From positions 806,001-870,000 of the forward strand of contig JAFS01000001.1 of the NCBI GenBank assembly GCA_000526255.1: a stretch of DNA of 64,000 nt, read 5' to 3'. The notes under the pieces are model-generated. The model ran no database searches. It was not told where the DNA came from and was given only the letters and a program-made list of their open reading frames with translations. This stretch comes from Verrucomicrobia bacterium LP2A. Lineage in GTDB: Bacteria; Verrucomicrobiota; Verrucomicrobiia; Methylacidiphilales; Methylacidiphilaceae. Of this stretch, positions 34,978 through 45,238 are shown piece by piece. The first letter of the stretch is position 1. Every line of letters starts with the position of its first letter. The position numbers and the translations under genes were made by a program.

Positions 34978-36254
34978 CGTGTGACGTCGATCCTGCGCCC
35001 CCGGCTCTCTGCTTCTAAGGGTTCGCGCATTCCCGTCGCACGGGAGGCCGGCACCAGAATCGCATCGCGCATGCCATGAACCAGTTTTTTATCTGCCGGA
35101 CAGATAGTGGCCAAAACCCCACGAAGCTCGGGCTTTCCATTCAGGACGAAATAGTAGGGCGAGATCCGGACGCGGCCCGTCATTCGTTCTTCTTCTCCGC
35201 TCGACGTAAAAAAACGATGTTCGGCAAGCGAGCCCTTGGCGAAGCGCTGCAGAACCCAAGGATGAGACGCGAAATCGTCCAGGGCATGCTCGATTCGCTT
35301 TTGCCACTCCGCTTGCGCCAGATCGGATCCCACCACGACCCCCCGAGAACCCCAAGCCAGAGGAGAAAAGCCGGAAATCTTGAGGACGAGATCCCGTTCC
35401 GTCTGGCTGAAATGACCGAGCTCGCGCCAATCATTGATCTCCAATCCAGGATAGACCGCCTGAGGAGGAAGAGGAGTGGGATCGAGAAGCCAGCTCTCTG
35501 GTATGATTTCCTGCAGGAGCCGAAACCCTTTTTCCGTGAGTTGGCGCCTCCAAAAATCCCGAAGAGGTCGGAGCCAAAAGAGCGCAAGCCAAAGCTTCTC
35601 CTCCAAGTAGGGCTTCGGCGGAGGCGTCATGACGGTCCGGTCCGGAGCGAAGCTCTCGCGGATCGAGAGAAGCTTCTCCCAGTCAAAACACTCGAAAAAG
35701 CGGTAAATCGGCTGGTCACCGCAGCGATAATCTTCCGCCCAGCGGACGCGCTCCGGTCCGACCAGATACTCCATCTCGGGACGGTAGGAAGAGGCCTCCT
35801 CCGAAACCACGATATCCCCACTCGGAAAAACCTGGGAGAAGCCTTTCCTCATTCCACCCGTTCCGCCGAGGAGAGCGGAATCCCAGTGGGAGAATCGCTC
35901 CTGCAGCCAGGCCGTCACCCCGATGCCGCCCGGTACGCTGTCGAGCTCGCAAAGCGCGAAGCCCGACTCGGTCCAGAGAAGATCCGGCCGAATCAGACGC
36001 GGAACCTGGCCTGCCAAGGAGGGATGGCGGGCAAGGCTCACCAGTTCCCTGGGTTTACCCCGATCCAGGAGTTCGGCGATCCAGGCCGGTGCCTTCCCTT
36101 GCAGGCTCCATCGATAGAGGAGATTGCAGCCCTGAACAAAATGCTGCAGGACCGGACCAAGCCGTTCTAACAACGCTACATGCCGCTCGCTCAGGGAAAA
36201 CGCGGCATCGCTGACGCGCCATTCCTTTTCGGCAAGCAGCCCGGAATCCGGCAT
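34974..36254 (-). CDS. Putative ATP-grasp-like protein of unknown function
   Basis: A 426-residue soluble protein. It shows scattered features of circularly permuted ATP-grasp enzymes such as glutathionylspermidine-synthase-like proteins: RPDLLWTESGFALCELDSVPGG, then MTPPPKPYLEEKLWLALFW and LVLKISGFSPLAWGSRGVVVG. This resemblance is by eye and weak. ATG 36254 is chosen because GGAGCGGG lies directly upstream; a GTG at 36374 is the alternative. The 3' end overlaps sucC by ATGA, so it is expressed with the succinyl-CoA ligase subunits, yet no link to the TCA cycle is known to me. Confidence 0.5.
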   Translation of the reverse strand: MPDSGLLAEKEWRVSDAAFSLSERHVALLERLGPVLQHFVQGCNLLYRWSLQGKAPAWIAELLDRGKPRELVSLARHPSLAGQVPRLIRPDLLWTESGFALCELDSVPGGIGVTAWLQERFSHWDSALLGGTGGMRKGFSQVFPSGDIVVSEEASSYRPEMEYLVGPERVRWAEDYRCGDQPIYRFFECFDWEKLLSIRESFAPDRTVMTPPPKPYLEEKLWLALFWLRPLRDFWRRQLTEKGFRLLQEIIPESWLLDPTPLPPQAVYPGLEINDWRELGHFSQTERDLVLKISGFSPLAWGSRGVVVGSDLAQAEWQKRIEHALDDFASHPWVLQRFAKGSLAEHRFFTSSGEEERMTGRVRISPYYFVLNGKPELRGVLATICPADKKLVHGMRDAILVPASRATGMREPLEAESRGRRIDVTR

Positions 36255-36690
36255 CCCGCTCCGCAGCAACGACAATCGATCGTGAGCGTTCAAGAGCGAA
36301 TTAGTTCCCAGACCGCCGGGCTTAAGCTGCCTTTGTCCCCAAGAACTCGCCTGTCCAGCTTTGCTCGGCGGCACCCTCTCGACAAAAACGGCGCGAGCGT
36401 TTTCGTTCTCACCGCCGGAGCCTCAAGCGCAGGCGGAACGCTTGGGGCCCGCCTTTGGAAGGCGGATTCAAGCCAGACTCTTCTAATAGCCCGCCCGCCG
36501 TCATCTCGTCAACCTCTTCTCCGTCAGGCGAGAGGCGGCCGCTCGTTCTCACAATCGGAGGAGAAGGCGGGGATCCCCAGTGCGCGATCCGATCGGCTCG
36601 ATGGCTAGGTTCACCTGGAGAAGCCCTCACCCGAGAAAACTTCCCAAGGGCTTGCGCCTTCCCCCGTTGGCCGCTTATATGGGCTTCTCT
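36255..36690. other. Divergent intergenic region before trxB
   Basis: 436 bases between the ATP-grasp-like gene and trxB. Open frames here are short or continue from neighbouring genes without ribosome sites. I see no RNA fold, repeat or clear promoter. Confidence 0.4.
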
Positions 36691-37635
36691 ATGGAAGAAC
36701 TCATCATCATCGGTTCCGGTTGCGCTGGCTGGACTGCGGCTATCTACGCCGCCCGCGCCAACCTCCGTCCGCTCGTCATCACGGGAACCGAGCCGGGGGG
36801 CCTGTTGACGACAACCACCCTGGTGGAGAATTTTCCAGGCTTTCCTAACGGAATCCAGGGGCCTGACTTGATGGCGGCCATGGAAGAGCAGGCCAAGCGG
36901 TTTGGGGCGCATATCCTCTCCATGGAGACCGTGATCCGGACCGAGCTCTCGGACAGCTCCAAGCGGATCGTTCTCGAAGACAAGACCCTGGAGGCAAAGG
37001 CCGTGATCCTTGCTGTAGGCGCTCGGCCCAGGCATCTTGATGCGCCGGGAGAGGCGGAGCTCGAGACACGCGGAGTCAGTTATTGCGCCACCTGCGACGG
37101 AGCCCTTCCCCCGTTTCGCAACCGAACCCTGGCGGTCGTCGGCGGCGGCGACACCGCCTGCGAGGAGGCCCTCTACCTGACCCGCTTTGCTTCGGAGGTA
37201 TGCCTCATCCACCGGCGTGATCAGCTGCGCGCCTCCCCGATCATGGCGAAGCGGGTCCTCGGCGACCCAAAGATCCGGCCAATCTGGAACACGGTGGTGG
37301 CCGAGGTGGTGGGGCGTGAAGAAGGCAAGCTCACCGGGCTGACCCTCCAGGAGCTTCCCACGGGCAGGACAAGCAGCCTCGCCTGCGCAGGACTTTTCGT
37401 GGCCATTGGCCATCAACCCAGCACAGAGCCGTTTCGGGGCCAAGTCGATCTCGACGAACGAGGGTATATCCAGGTCCACCATGGCTCTCTCACCAGCCAG
37501 CCCGGCGTCTTCGCCGCGGGGGATTGCGTCGATTTCACCTATCGGCAAGCCGTGACGGCGGCGGGAATGGGCTGCATGGCTGCGCTGGATGCGGAACGCC
37601 ATCTCTCCTCGCTGGCTGCGGCTTCCCACACTTGA
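36691..37635 (+). CDS. trxB: Thioredoxin reductase
   Basis: A 314-residue FAD enzyme that reduces thioredoxin with NADPH. The FAD motif GSGCAGWTAAIYAAR has Cys where most members have Pro. The redox pair is CATC (Cys132, Cys135), and the NADPH motif is VVGGGDTACEEALYL followed by HRRDQLRAS. The C-terminal FAD segment VFAAGDCVDFTYRQAVTAAGMG is complete. ATG 36679, four codons earlier, is an equally possible start. Confidence 0.93.
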   Translation: MEELIIIGSGCAGWTAAIYAARANLRPLVITGTEPGGLLTTTTLVENFPGFPNGIQGPDLMAAMEEQAKRFGAHILSMETVIRTELSDSSKRIVLEDKTLEAKAVILAVGARPRHLDAPGEAELETRGVSYCATCDGALPPFRNRTLAVVGGGDTACEEALYLTRFASEVCLIHRRDQLRASPIMAKRVLGDPKIRPIWNTVVAEVVGREEGKLTGLTLQELPTGRTSSLACAGLFVAIGHQPSTEPFRGQVDLDERGYIQVHHGSLTSQPGVFAAGDCVDFTYRQAVTAAGMGCMAALDAERHLSSLAAASHT

Positions 37636-37684
37636 TTCCCGTGAAACCGAGGATTAAGGTGGCATTTTTCACGAGAAAGCAAAT

Positions 37685-38986
37685 ATGGTGACTGTTCAAA
37701 CTGAGGAGCTCGGCCCTTGCCGGAAACGACTCCGCATCGAGGTTTCCGCCGATCAGGTAGACCAGGTCCGGAAGGATGTGGTGCAGCATTTCTCCCAAAT
37801 GGCGCGGCTACCGGGGTTTCGGCCGGGAAAGGCACCCACGCCATTGGTGGAAAGGCAGTTTCAAAAGGACATCAATGACGAGCTGCAGAAGATGCTGGTT
37901 ACCCAAGGCTTTCGAGAGGCCCTCGAAAGGCAGCAGATCGATGCGGTCCGCGGGCTGGGAACCGAGGATGTCCGCTATCTCCAGGGCCTTTCCTTTTCCT
38001 TCGCAGCCCTGATCGATTGCGCTCCCGCCTTTTCCCTGCCCGATTATTCTTCGATGCCCGTCCCTCAGGCGGAAACCGAGGTGAGCAAGGAAGATGTCGA
38101 TCAAGCGCTGGGCAAGCTCCTGGAAACCCGCGCGACGTTTGCCGATGCTCCGGCCCGTTCCTTGGCGGAGGGAGACTATGCGGTCCTTCGATACGAAGGC
38201 ATGGTCGATGGCCAACCGGTGAAAGCGCTTTTCCCTATGGCGGGAGTTCTTGCGGCCGGCGAGGAGCAGTGGCTCCTGGTGAAGCCAGGGGTCTTCGTTC
38301 CCGGATTTACGGAAGGCATCCTCGGAATGGAGGTCGGGCAGACTCGCTCGCTCGCTCTCTCCTTTCCCGAGGATTGGTTTTTCGAGCCTCTCCGCGGAAA
38401 AACGGTCGACTATTCGGTCACCCTCTCGGCCATCAAGGAACGCCACCTTCCTTCGCTCTCCGATGATCTGGCCAAAGAGATTGCCGGAACCGATGAGTCG
38501 GGGCTCCGCACCATGCTGCAGACCGCAGTGGAGGCCGAGAAAAAGCGGGCTGTGCACCGGGAGCAAGCCAACCACATCCTGAAGATGCTCCTCGGCTCGG
38601 TCGAGTTCCCGCTTCCGGAGTCGCTCGTGGAGGAGGAGACGGCAAACGCTGCTCGAGAAATCGTCGCGGAGAATCAAGAACGCGGCATACCCCTGGCCGC
38701 ACTCGAGGAGAAGAGGAGCGAAATTTTCTCGAATGCGCGAAGGCTGGCCGCCCAGCGGGTGAAGCTCCGTTTCCTTATCGAACGGATCGCGAAGAACGAG
38801 TCGGTGGCCATCACCGAGGAAGAGCTTTCTCGGGCGGTGACCTCCCTCTCCCACCGGCAAAACATTTCTCCCCGACAATTTGTCCAGCGTCTTCCGCAGG
38901 AGAGTCTCGAGGCCTTGAAAAGACAGATATTGATCGAGAAAGTAATGGACTTCCTCATCGAAAAAGCCAAGGTTGCCTCCGTATGA
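37685..38986 (+). CDS. tig: Trigger factor
   Basis: A 433-residue ribosome-bound chaperone and peptidyl-prolyl isomerase. The ribosome-binding signature is [16 protein letters not shown] near residue 41. The FKBP-type domain spans about 155-240 with [20 protein letters not shown], and the C-terminal helical chaperone arms follow. It overlaps clpP by ATGA, giving the common tig-clpP-clpX order. Confidence 0.95.
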   Translation: MVTVQTEELGPCRKRLRIEVSADQVDQVRKDVVQHFSQMARLPGFRPGKAPTPLVERQFQKDINDELQKMLVTQGFREALERQQIDAVRGLGTEDVRYLQGLSFSFAALIDCAPAFSLPDYSSMPVPQAETEVSKEDVDQALGKLLETRATFADAPARSLAEGDYAVLRYEGMVDGQPVKALFPMAGVLAAGEEQWLLVKPGVFVPGFTEGILGMEVGQTRSLALSFPEDWFFEPLRGKTVDYSVTLSAIKERHLPSLSDDLAKEIAGTDESGLRTMLQTAVEAEKKRAVHREQANHILKMLLGSVEFPLPESLVEEETANAAREIVAENQERGIPLAALEEKRSEIFSNARRLAAQRVKLRFLIERIAKNESVAITEEELSRAVTSLSHRQNISPRQFVQRLPQESLEALKRQILIEKVMDFLIEKAKVASV

Positions 38987-39621
38987 CAGAGCAACGGTTC
39001 ACCGCACAGATCATTCCGTCCGTCATTGAGCAGATCGGTCGAGAAGAACGTCGGTACGATGTCTATTCTCGACTCCTCAAAGACCGCATTATTTTCCTGG
39101 GCGTTCCGATCGACGACATGATTGCCAACGTCGTGATCGCGCAGCTGCTTTTCCTCCAGATGGAAGACCCCAAGAAGGACGTGAGCATTTACATCCATTC
39201 CCCCGGCGGCTATGTCACGGCCGGGATGGCGATCTACGACACTCTCCAGTTCATCAGTTGCGACGTCGCGACCTATTGCATCGGGCAAGCAGCGAGCATG
39301 GCCGCAGTTCTTCTGGCCGCCGGCAGCAAGGGCAAGCGCTTTGCCTTGCCCAACGCCCGCATCATGATCCACCAACCTCTGGGAGGAGCCCAAGGCCAAG
39401 CTTCGGACATCAGCATTCAGGCCAAGGAAATTCTGCGGACCAAGCGCCAGCTCAATCAAATCCTGGCGATGCACACGAGCCAGCCACTCGAGAGGTTGGA
39501 AAAGGACACCGATCGGGATTTCTTCATGTCCGCCGACGAGGCGAAGGAATACGGGATCGTGGACGAGGTCGTGAAAACGAAGGTCGTCATCCCGCAGGTG
39601 CGGGAGCCGACGATCACGTAG
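38983..39621 (+). CDS. clpP: ATP-dependent Clp protease proteolytic subunit
   Basis: A 212-residue serine protease subunit that forms the ClpXP chamber. Catalytic Ser105 lies in [11 protein letters not shown], His130 in [10 protein letters not shown], with the Asp further on in [30 protein letters not shown] is the family signature. A short N-terminal extension before the usual processed start is present. It is coupled to tig and followed by clpX after eight bases. Confidence 0.97.
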   Translation: MTEQRFTAQIIPSVIEQIGREERRYDVYSRLLKDRIIFLGVPIDDMIANVVIAQLLFLQMEDPKKDVSIYIHSPGGYVTAGMAIYDTLQFISCDVATYCIGQAASMAAVLLAAGSKGKRFALPNARIMIHQPLGGAQGQASDISIQAKEILRTKRQLNQILAMHTSQPLERLEKDTDRDFFMSADEAKEYGIVDEVVKTKVVIPQVREPTIT

Positions 39622-39628
39622 GAGCCCC

Positions 39629-40891
39629 ATGGCGCGCCCCGTCCAGGTGACGATGTGCTCCTTTTGCGGAAGGAGCCACGCGGAAGTCCGCAAGCTCATT
39701 TCGGGCCCGGGCGTTTACATCTGCGATAGCTGCATCAACGTCTGCAAAGACATTCTCGAGCGTGAGGGAAAAGGGGAAGTCTCCGCAGTCGGGGCGCCAA
39801 CGATCCCGAAGCCGACCGAGATCCATCGGTTCCTCGATCAATATGTAATCGGCCAAGAGCGGGCAAAGAAGGTGCTCTCCGTCGCGGTCCATAACCACTA
39901 CAAGCGCGTGACGACGCAGGGAGTCGGCTCCGGGACAGGGAGTCGCTTGGACAAGCATCCCGACGTCGAAATCGAAAAGAGCAACATCCTTCTCGTCGGG
40001 CCGACCGGCTCGGGCAAGACCTTGCTGGCCCGCACCCTCGCCCGAATGCTCGACGTTCCCTTTTGCCTCGCGGATGCCACATCGCTCACCGAGGCCGGCT
40101 ATGTCGGCGAAGATGTCGAAAGCATCCTTCTCCGATTGCTCCAGAATGCCAACTTCGATGTGAAGAGAGCCGAGATGGGCATCATCTACATCGATGAGAT
40201 CGACAAGATCGCTCGAAAAAGCGAGAGCCCCTCGATCACGCGGGACGTGTCCGGAGAGGGCGTGCAACAAGCTCTGCTCAAGATGCTGGAAGGGACGGTC
40301 TGTCATGTGCCTCCCCAAGGGGGGCGAAAACATCCCCACCAGGAGTGCATCCGCGTGAACACGCAACATATCCTCTTCATTTGCGGTGGTGCCTTCGTGG
40401 GTCTCGATAAGATGGTCGCGCGGCGCCGCGTAAAGGGGCGCCTCGGCTTTGCCGCTCCCACGGAGAGCGTTCCGGCGGCCGTGGGACCCAGCGAGCTCGA
40501 GCCCGAGGACCTCGTCCAATACGGCATGATCCCGGAGTTCGTCGGCCGGCTGCCGATCGTCTCCTGGCTCGAAGCTTTAACCGAGGAGGAGCTCACTACC
40601 GTTCTGACGGAACCGAAGAATGCACTGGTCAAGCAATATGCAAAGCTGCTCGCGATGGACCAAGTGAAGCTTTCCTTCACCAAGGACGCCCTGCGGCTGC
40701 TGGCGCAAGAGGCGATCCGCAAGGGGACAGGTGCTCGCGGCCTTCGCGCCGCGCTCGAGAAGATCATGCTCGAGGTCATGTATGATCTTCCTTCTCGGAC
40801 CGATCTGGAAGAAGTCATCATTAGCCGTCCTGTCGTCGAGGGGAAACGGCTGCCCATCCTCCGTCGCCGTCAGGAACGAGAAGCGGCCTGA
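39629..40891 (+). CDS. clpX: ATP-dependent protease ATPase subunit ClpX
   Basis: A 420-residue AAA+ unfoldase. The zinc-binding domain has Cys10, Cys13, Cys32 and Cys35 (CSFCG and CDSC). Walker A is GPTGSGKT (124-131), Walker [12 protein letters not shown], and the [22 protein letters not shown] segment carries the pore-adjacent region and sensor. It delivers tmRNA-tagged proteins, among others, to ClpP. Confidence 0.97.
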   Translation: MARPVQVTMCSFCGRSHAEVRKLISGPGVYICDSCINVCKDILEREGKGEVSAVGAPTIPKPTEIHRFLDQYVIGQERAKKVLSVAVHNHYKRVTTQGVGSGTGSRLDKHPDVEIEKSNILLVGPTGSGKTLLARTLARMLDVPFCLADATSLTEAGYVGEDVESILLRLLQNANFDVKRAEMGIIYIDEIDKIARKSESPSITRDVSGEGVQQALLKMLEGTVCHVPPQGGRKHPHQECIRVNTQHILFICGGAFVGLDKMVARRRVKGRLGFAAPTESVPAAVGPSELEPEDLVQYGMIPEFVGRLPIVSWLEALTEEELTTVLTEPKNALVKQYAKLLAMDQVKLSFTKDALRLLAQEAIRKGTGARGLRAALEKIMLEVMYDLPSRTDLEEVIISRPVVEGKRLPILRRRQEREAA

Positions 40892-40979
40892 GACGGGGAG
40901 AGCCTCCCCGCCCTGGCGCGGGGCGCAGCGTCGCTCAACCGCACTTTATTCTTCCGGCTGCGGACAGGGAAAAGAAAAG

Positions 40980-42089
40980 ATGGCTGCCAGGCATCGAGTT
41001 GTCGTGGGGATGAGCGGAGGAGTCGACTCTTCCGTGGCCGCCTATCTCCTCCAGCAGCAAGGATTTGATGTGATCGGCGTCACGCTCAAGGTCTGGTCCG
41101 ACTCCTGTCTCTCTCGCTCCCAGGAAAAATGTTGCGGACCGCAGTCGATCTCCGACGCCCGGCTGGTTGCCCATCGGCTCGGAATTCCCCACTTCGTGCT
41201 CGACGAAGCGGAGGCATTCGAAGAGGAAGTGATCGCTCCCTTTGTCCGGGAATACCGCCGAGGGCGCACTCCCAACCCGTGTGCGCTCTGCAACGAGAAG
41301 ATGAAATTCGGCCGGCTGCCGCGAAAGGCAAGGGCCTGGGGCGCGGAATATGTCGCCACCGGCCACTACGCCCGGATCGAGCGCGATGAGCACGGGGGTG
41401 TCCGGCTTAGCAAGGCCAAGGACCAACGAAAGGACCAATCCTACTTCCTTTTCCGGCTCGAGCCGCGCGCTCTCGAACGGATGCTGACCCCGCTCGGAGA
41501 CTACGAAAAGGACGAGGTGCGCCAGATCGCGAGGCAAGCGGGACTTTCCGTTTGGGACAAAGAAGAGAGTCAGGGGATCTGCTTCGTTCCGGGCAACCAG
41601 TACGACGCGTTTTTGGCAGAGCGGCTCGGCAAGAGCAGGGACGCCTGCGGCGAGATCGTCGATCTGTCCGGCAAGCCGCTCGGCCGCCACCAGGGAATCG
41701 AATCGTATACCGTCGGCCAGCGTCGTGGACTCCCTGGAGGGCAAGGAAGACCGCTCTACGTGGTGGATATCGATCCCGAGAAGCAGCGAATCGTCGTCGG
41801 CCCTTGGGAAGCCCTCCATCAGACCCACTGCTTCTTGACCGACGTGAACTGGCAGCAGCCGATGCCCACGAGCCCCCTGCCCGTGACCGTGAAGGTCCGA
41901 TACAACTACCCGGCCGTCTCCGCCCGGCTCACCCTGCTTCCTGGTCAGCGTGCGCGAATCGATTTTGCGACTCCTCAAGCCGGCGTGGCTCCGGGCCAGG
42001 CGGCCGTCTGCTATGCAGACAACCTGTTGTTGGGCGGAGGATGGATTGAACGAGCGGCGGAGCGCGACCCGGCGGAGGCCATTTCATGA
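40980..42089 (+). CDS. mnmA: tRNA-specific 2-thiouridylase
   Basis: A 369-residue enzyme that thiolates U34 of tRNA for Lys, Glu and Gln. The PP-loop is GMSGGVDSSVAA (10-21). Catalytic Cys101 lies in TPNPCALCNE and the second cysteine in SQGICFVPG near residue 200. The C-terminal beta-barrel (YTVGQRRGLPGG) is present. ATG 40980 is preceded by GGGAAAAGAAAAG; the longer frame covers the end of clpX and is not used. It overlaps cutA by ATGA. Confidence 0.95.
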   Translation: MAARHRVVVGMSGGVDSSVAAYLLQQQGFDVIGVTLKVWSDSCLSRSQEKCCGPQSISDARLVAHRLGIPHFVLDEAEAFEEEVIAPFVREYRRGRTPNPCALCNEKMKFGRLPRKARAWGAEYVATGHYARIERDEHGGVRLSKAKDQRKDQSYFLFRLEPRALERMLTPLGDYEKDEVRQIARQAGLSVWDKEESQGICFVPGNQYDAFLAERLGKSRDACGEIVDLSGKPLGRHQGIESYTVGQRRGLPGGQGRPLYVVDIDPEKQRIVVGPWEALHQTHCFLTDVNWQQPMPTSPLPVTVKVRYNYPAVSARLTLLPGQRARIDFATPQAGVAPGQAAVCYADNLLLGGGWIERAAERDPAEAIS

Positions 42090-42418
42090 AGCCGCTCCTG
42101 GTCCTCATCACCGCCTCCTCCTCGGAAGAGGGGGCGGAGCTCGCACGAGCCCTTCTGGAAGCCCGGATCGCCTCCTGCGTCAACCTCGTGCCAGGAGTTC
42201 GCTCGTTCTACTGGTGGCAGGGCAAGCGCGAAGAAGCCGGCGAGGTCCTCTTGCTGGTCAAGAGCGCCCACGAGCAATGGGAGGAGTTGCAAGCCACCGT
42301 CCACCAGCACCATAGCTATGAGTGCCCGGAAATCGTCGCCCTCGCTCCGGAGCGGGTCGAAAAGCGCTACCTCTCCTGGTGGGAGGGAGAGCTTTCGCGG
42401 TCCTCACTCGAATCGTAA
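42086..42418 (+). CDS. cutA: CutA1 divalent-ion tolerance protein
   Basis: A 110-residue trimeric protein of the PII-like fold. The family pattern is clear: LITASSSEEGAELARALLEARIASCVNLVPGVRSFYWWQGK, with the conserved LLLVKS and YECPEIVAL segments. Its true function is debated, with links to copper and other metals. Its 3' end overlaps the convergent Ppx/GppA gene by 15 bases. Confidence 0.93.
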   Translation: MKPLLVLITASSSEEGAELARALLEARIASCVNLVPGVRSFYWWQGKREEAGEVLLLVKSAHEQWEELQATVHQHHSYECPEIVALAPERVEKRYLSWWEGELSRSSLES

Positions 42419-43906
42419 CCGGAATTTCATCGGCTCGAGATACGCTGTCTCCGCTTCCAGATCGGCTTTCGTGAGCGGATGCTCGTCTAACCAATTTGCC
42501 GGGAAGCGGAACTTCCAGCGGCGATCTCCGGTATCGGCATCGATTTTGGGGAGCGAGGAATCTTGCCGGCTTCGCTGCAAAACGAGGGCGATCCGCAACA
42601 AGAGGCTCAACGACAGGGTGGCGTCTCGGTCCTCCTCCCGGAGCAGGAGCAGTTCCTCCCCCGGATACTTTCGGCGATGACTTCGCACCAGGAACGCCAG
42701 CCGCTGCTGATCCCGCAGCGAGAAGCCCGGCATATCGATGTGATTCAGAATGTAAGAGCCGTGCTTATGGTACTGCGTATAGGAGATCAAGAGCCCGATC
42801 TCATGAAGATGAGCGGCCCAGGATAGAAGGTGGCGATCTTCGTCTGCGAGCCGGCAATGCGCCGCTACCTGCTCGAAGAGCTTCAAAGCCTGCTCTTGCA
42901 CCCGGTCGGCCTGCTGCGCGTCGATGTGGAACTGCTCCGCCAGATGCCGCACCGTCTTCTCTCGAGAATCGGACTCCGAATTCCTACCGAGAAGATCATA
43001 GATCAGACCTTCCCGAAGAGCACCGTGCGAGATATCCAGCGTGTCGATGCCGAGCGACTGGAAAATCGCGGAAAGAATGGCTACCCCTCCGGGAAAGACG
43101 AGCCTCCGGTCTTCGTCGAGCTCGCGAAACGGCAGCTTTTCCACCCTACCCGTATCCAGGAGCACCTTCACGACCTTCTTGAGAGCGTCGGCCGTAATGC
43201 CGTTCGTCGACCAGCCTTCGGCTTGAACGACAGCCAAGACGGCGAGAACCGTTCCGGAGGAACCGATGGCTCTCCGCCATCCCGCCGACCGGTAGGTCGC
43301 CGCGATTGGCTCCAATTCTCGAAGAGCCTCGAGCTCCGCGCGACGCAAGCGGGACGGAGTGATCGTACCGTCGGCGAAGTAGGCGGTGTTCATGCTCACG
43401 CAGCCCATGAACAGGCTTTCCATCCGTTCCGGAGTCAATCCCCTTCCCAGGATGAGCTCGGTACTTCCCCCTCCGACATCCACCACCAGCCGCAGGCGTC
43501 CGTCATCGTCGGTGCCATGCGCTACGCCTAGATAGATCAGACGCGCCTCCTCATGTCCCGAGATCACGTCGATCGAATGACCGAGCGCCTTCTCGGCCTT
43601 TCGAATCAACTCCGCGGCATTGCGTGCCTTCCGCAGGGTATTCGTCCCGGCCACGCGGACCCGCGATCGAGGAATCGGCTTCAATCGCTGTCCGAACCGC
43701 TCCAGGCAGCGCAATGCCCGTTCCATCGCGTCTCGGGACAAAGTTCCATCGGCATCGAGGCCCGCCGCCAAGCGGACGGGTTCCTTGAGGCGGTCGATCG
43801 GTCGAATCTGCCCGTCTTCCTCCTGCACGACCAGCAGGTGAAAGCTATTCGAACCCAAGTCGGCGGCAGCAGCAAGTGGCACAGGACCCCCTTCCCCATT
43901 CCCCAT
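42404..43906 (-). CDS. Exopolyphosphatase/guanosine pentaphosphate phosphatase family protein
   Basis: A 500-residue protein of the ASKHA fold. The N-terminal AADLGSNSFHLLVV and VDVGGGSTELILG are phosphate-binding loops, GTNTLRKARN and ISGHEEARLIYLGV are further signatures, and SHGALREGLIYD closes the phosphatase domain. From about residue 310 an HD-type helical domain follows (SWAAHLHEIGL, HGSYILNH). It should hydrolyse polyphosphate or pppGpp. ATG 43906 is favoured over 43954. Ppx and GppA cannot be distinguished by eye. Confidence 0.9.
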   Translation of the reverse strand: MGNGEGGPVPLAAAADLGSNSFHLLVVQEEDGQIRPIDRLKEPVRLAAGLDADGTLSRDAMERALRCLERFGQRLKPIPRSRVRVAGTNTLRKARNAAELIRKAEKALGHSIDVISGHEEARLIYLGVAHGTDDDGRLRLVVDVGGGSTELILGRGLTPERMESLFMGCVSMNTAYFADGTITPSRLRRAELEALRELEPIAATYRSAGWRRAIGSSGTVLAVLAVVQAEGWSTNGITADALKKVVKVLLDTGRVEKLPFRELDEDRRLVFPGGVAILSAIFQSLGIDTLDISHGALREGLIYDLLGRNSESDSREKTVRHLAEQFHIDAQQADRVQEQALKLFEQVAAHCRLADEDRHLLSWAAHLHEIGLLISYTQYHKHGSYILNHIDMPGFSLRDQQRLAFLVRSHRRKYPGEELLLLREEDRDATLSLSLLLRIALVLQRSRQDSSLPKIDADTGDRRWKFRFPANWLDEHPLTKADLEAETAYLEPMKFRLRFE

Positions 43907-43975
43907 GGTCGACCCGCAGCCATGACGCAGCCGCCTCTTCTCTCCCTGCGGCATTCGGCTCCCGAAGAAGTGGGT

Positions 43976-45061
43976 TCACTGGGGGCGCCCGCACCCTCCG
44001 GAGACGCCGTGCTTTTCGTTGTATCTCTGGTGATACTCTTCCGCGAAGAAGAACCCGCCGGCGGACACGATCTCCGTGACAATCGGGTCGCGCAACCTCC
44101 CGCTCTCGGTCAGGACCCGGCGCGAATGCTCGGCGGCCTTCCGCTGCTCCTCGTCGTAGACAAAGATGGCCGAACGATACTGCGAGCCGACATCCGGGCC
44201 TTGCCGGTTCCGGGTTGTCGGGTCATGAATCTCCCAAAACTTGCCCAAGAGCTGTTCGTAGGAAATCTTTCTGGGATCAAAGAGCACGAGCACGGCCTCA
44301 GCGTGGCCCGTGCGGCCCGTGCATACCTCTTCATAAGTCGGGAAGGAAACCGAGCCGCCGGAGTAGCCGGAGAAAGCCGCTTCTACTCCTTTCTCCTTCT
44401 CGAACGCCTGCTCGATCCCCCAAAAGCAGCCTCCGGCGAAGACCGCGCGCTCCAGCGGCTCCCCCTCTCTGCCTCTCCCTTGGAGCAGACGCTGCGGAAG
44501 AAAGACGAGCGCTCCGGAGTTGATACAATAGCGAAGTCCGGTCGGGGGAGGGCCATCGGGAAAGACATGGCCCAAATGGGCTCCGCAACGGGCGCAGAGG
44601 ATCTCCTCGCGAACCATTCCATGACTCCGATCCTCTGCCTGTCGAATGTTCTGAGAAGCAAAGGGCTCGAAAAAGCTGGGCCAACCCGTCCCCGAAACGT
44701 ACTTCGCCGTCGAGGAAAAGAGAGGCAAGCCACAGTCGGCGCAGAGGTAAAACCCCGCTTCCTTGCTGGCATGAAAGCGGCCGCAGAACGCAGGCTCTGT
44801 CGCCGCTTCCCTGGTGATTGAGTAGGTTGAATTGCCCAGCAGATAGTGCCACTGCTCTTTCCTCTTCTGGATATACGCCGCCTTGGTCGGCGCGCTCGGC
44901 CGACCCCACTCGTCCAAAAAAACAAACGTCCCAGATCCCATCGGAGCATCTCCCGTCATCGCTTCGCACGCCATTCCGCTCCAAAGCAAGAGCGCCCCAA
45001 CCAGAAGCAAAGCACAGGTGACACCCAGCCCTTTGGCTTTCTTTCGGAGATCCGCTCCCAT
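43976..45061 (-). CDS. msrBA: Exported MsrB-MsrA methionine sulfoxide reductase fusion
   Basis: A 361-residue fusion. Residues 1-35 form a signal peptide (GLGVTCALLLVGALLLWSG). The MsrB domain (about 65-195) carries zinc cysteines 107, 110, 156 and 159 and the catalytic Cys179 in RYCINSGAL. The MsrA domain (about 205-355) has GGCFWG with Cys212 and a C-terminal GGCGRP resolving cysteine. Together they reduce both R and S methionine sulfoxide, here in the periplasm. The order B-then-A is the reverse of the common MsrAB. The frame upstream to 45811 is antisense to gap and not used. Confidence 0.9.
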   Translation of the reverse strand: MGADLRKKAKGLGVTCALLLVGALLLWSGMACEAMTGDAPMGSGTFVFLDEWGRPSAPTKAAYIQKRKEQWHYLLGNSTYSITREAATEPAFCGRFHASKEAGFYLCADCGLPLFSSTAKYVSGTGWPSFFEPFASQNIRQAEDRSHGMVREEILCARCGAHLGHVFPDGPPPTGLRYCINSGALVFLPQRLLQGRGREGEPLERAVFAGGCFWGIEQAFEKEKGVEAAFSGYSGGSVSFPTYEEVCTGRTGHAEAVLVLFDPRKISYEQLLGKFWEIHDPTTRNRQGPDVGSQYRSAIFVYDEEQRKAAEHSRRVLTESGRLRDPIVTEIVSAGGFFFAEEYHQRYNEKHGVSGGCGRPQ

Positions 45062-45238
45062 TTTCCTATTGCATTTTCCTCGATTCTCCCCAAGAAAGGC
45101 AACCCCGAACCGGAGCGAGGGCGATTTACTGGAGCGGTTACGTCTTTTGCCGTTGACGCCAGCGTGTTCGGCTTTTACGTTCGATGACAAGTAAACTCGA
45201 ACGAGCGGAGTAGCATCATTTTTCGGAGAGGAAACGCC

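Noticed and set aside
40894-40910. Hairpin CGGGGAG/CTCCCCG directly after clpX
   Set aside because: Only 7 bp with a three-base loop and no T tract, so I do not call it a terminator.
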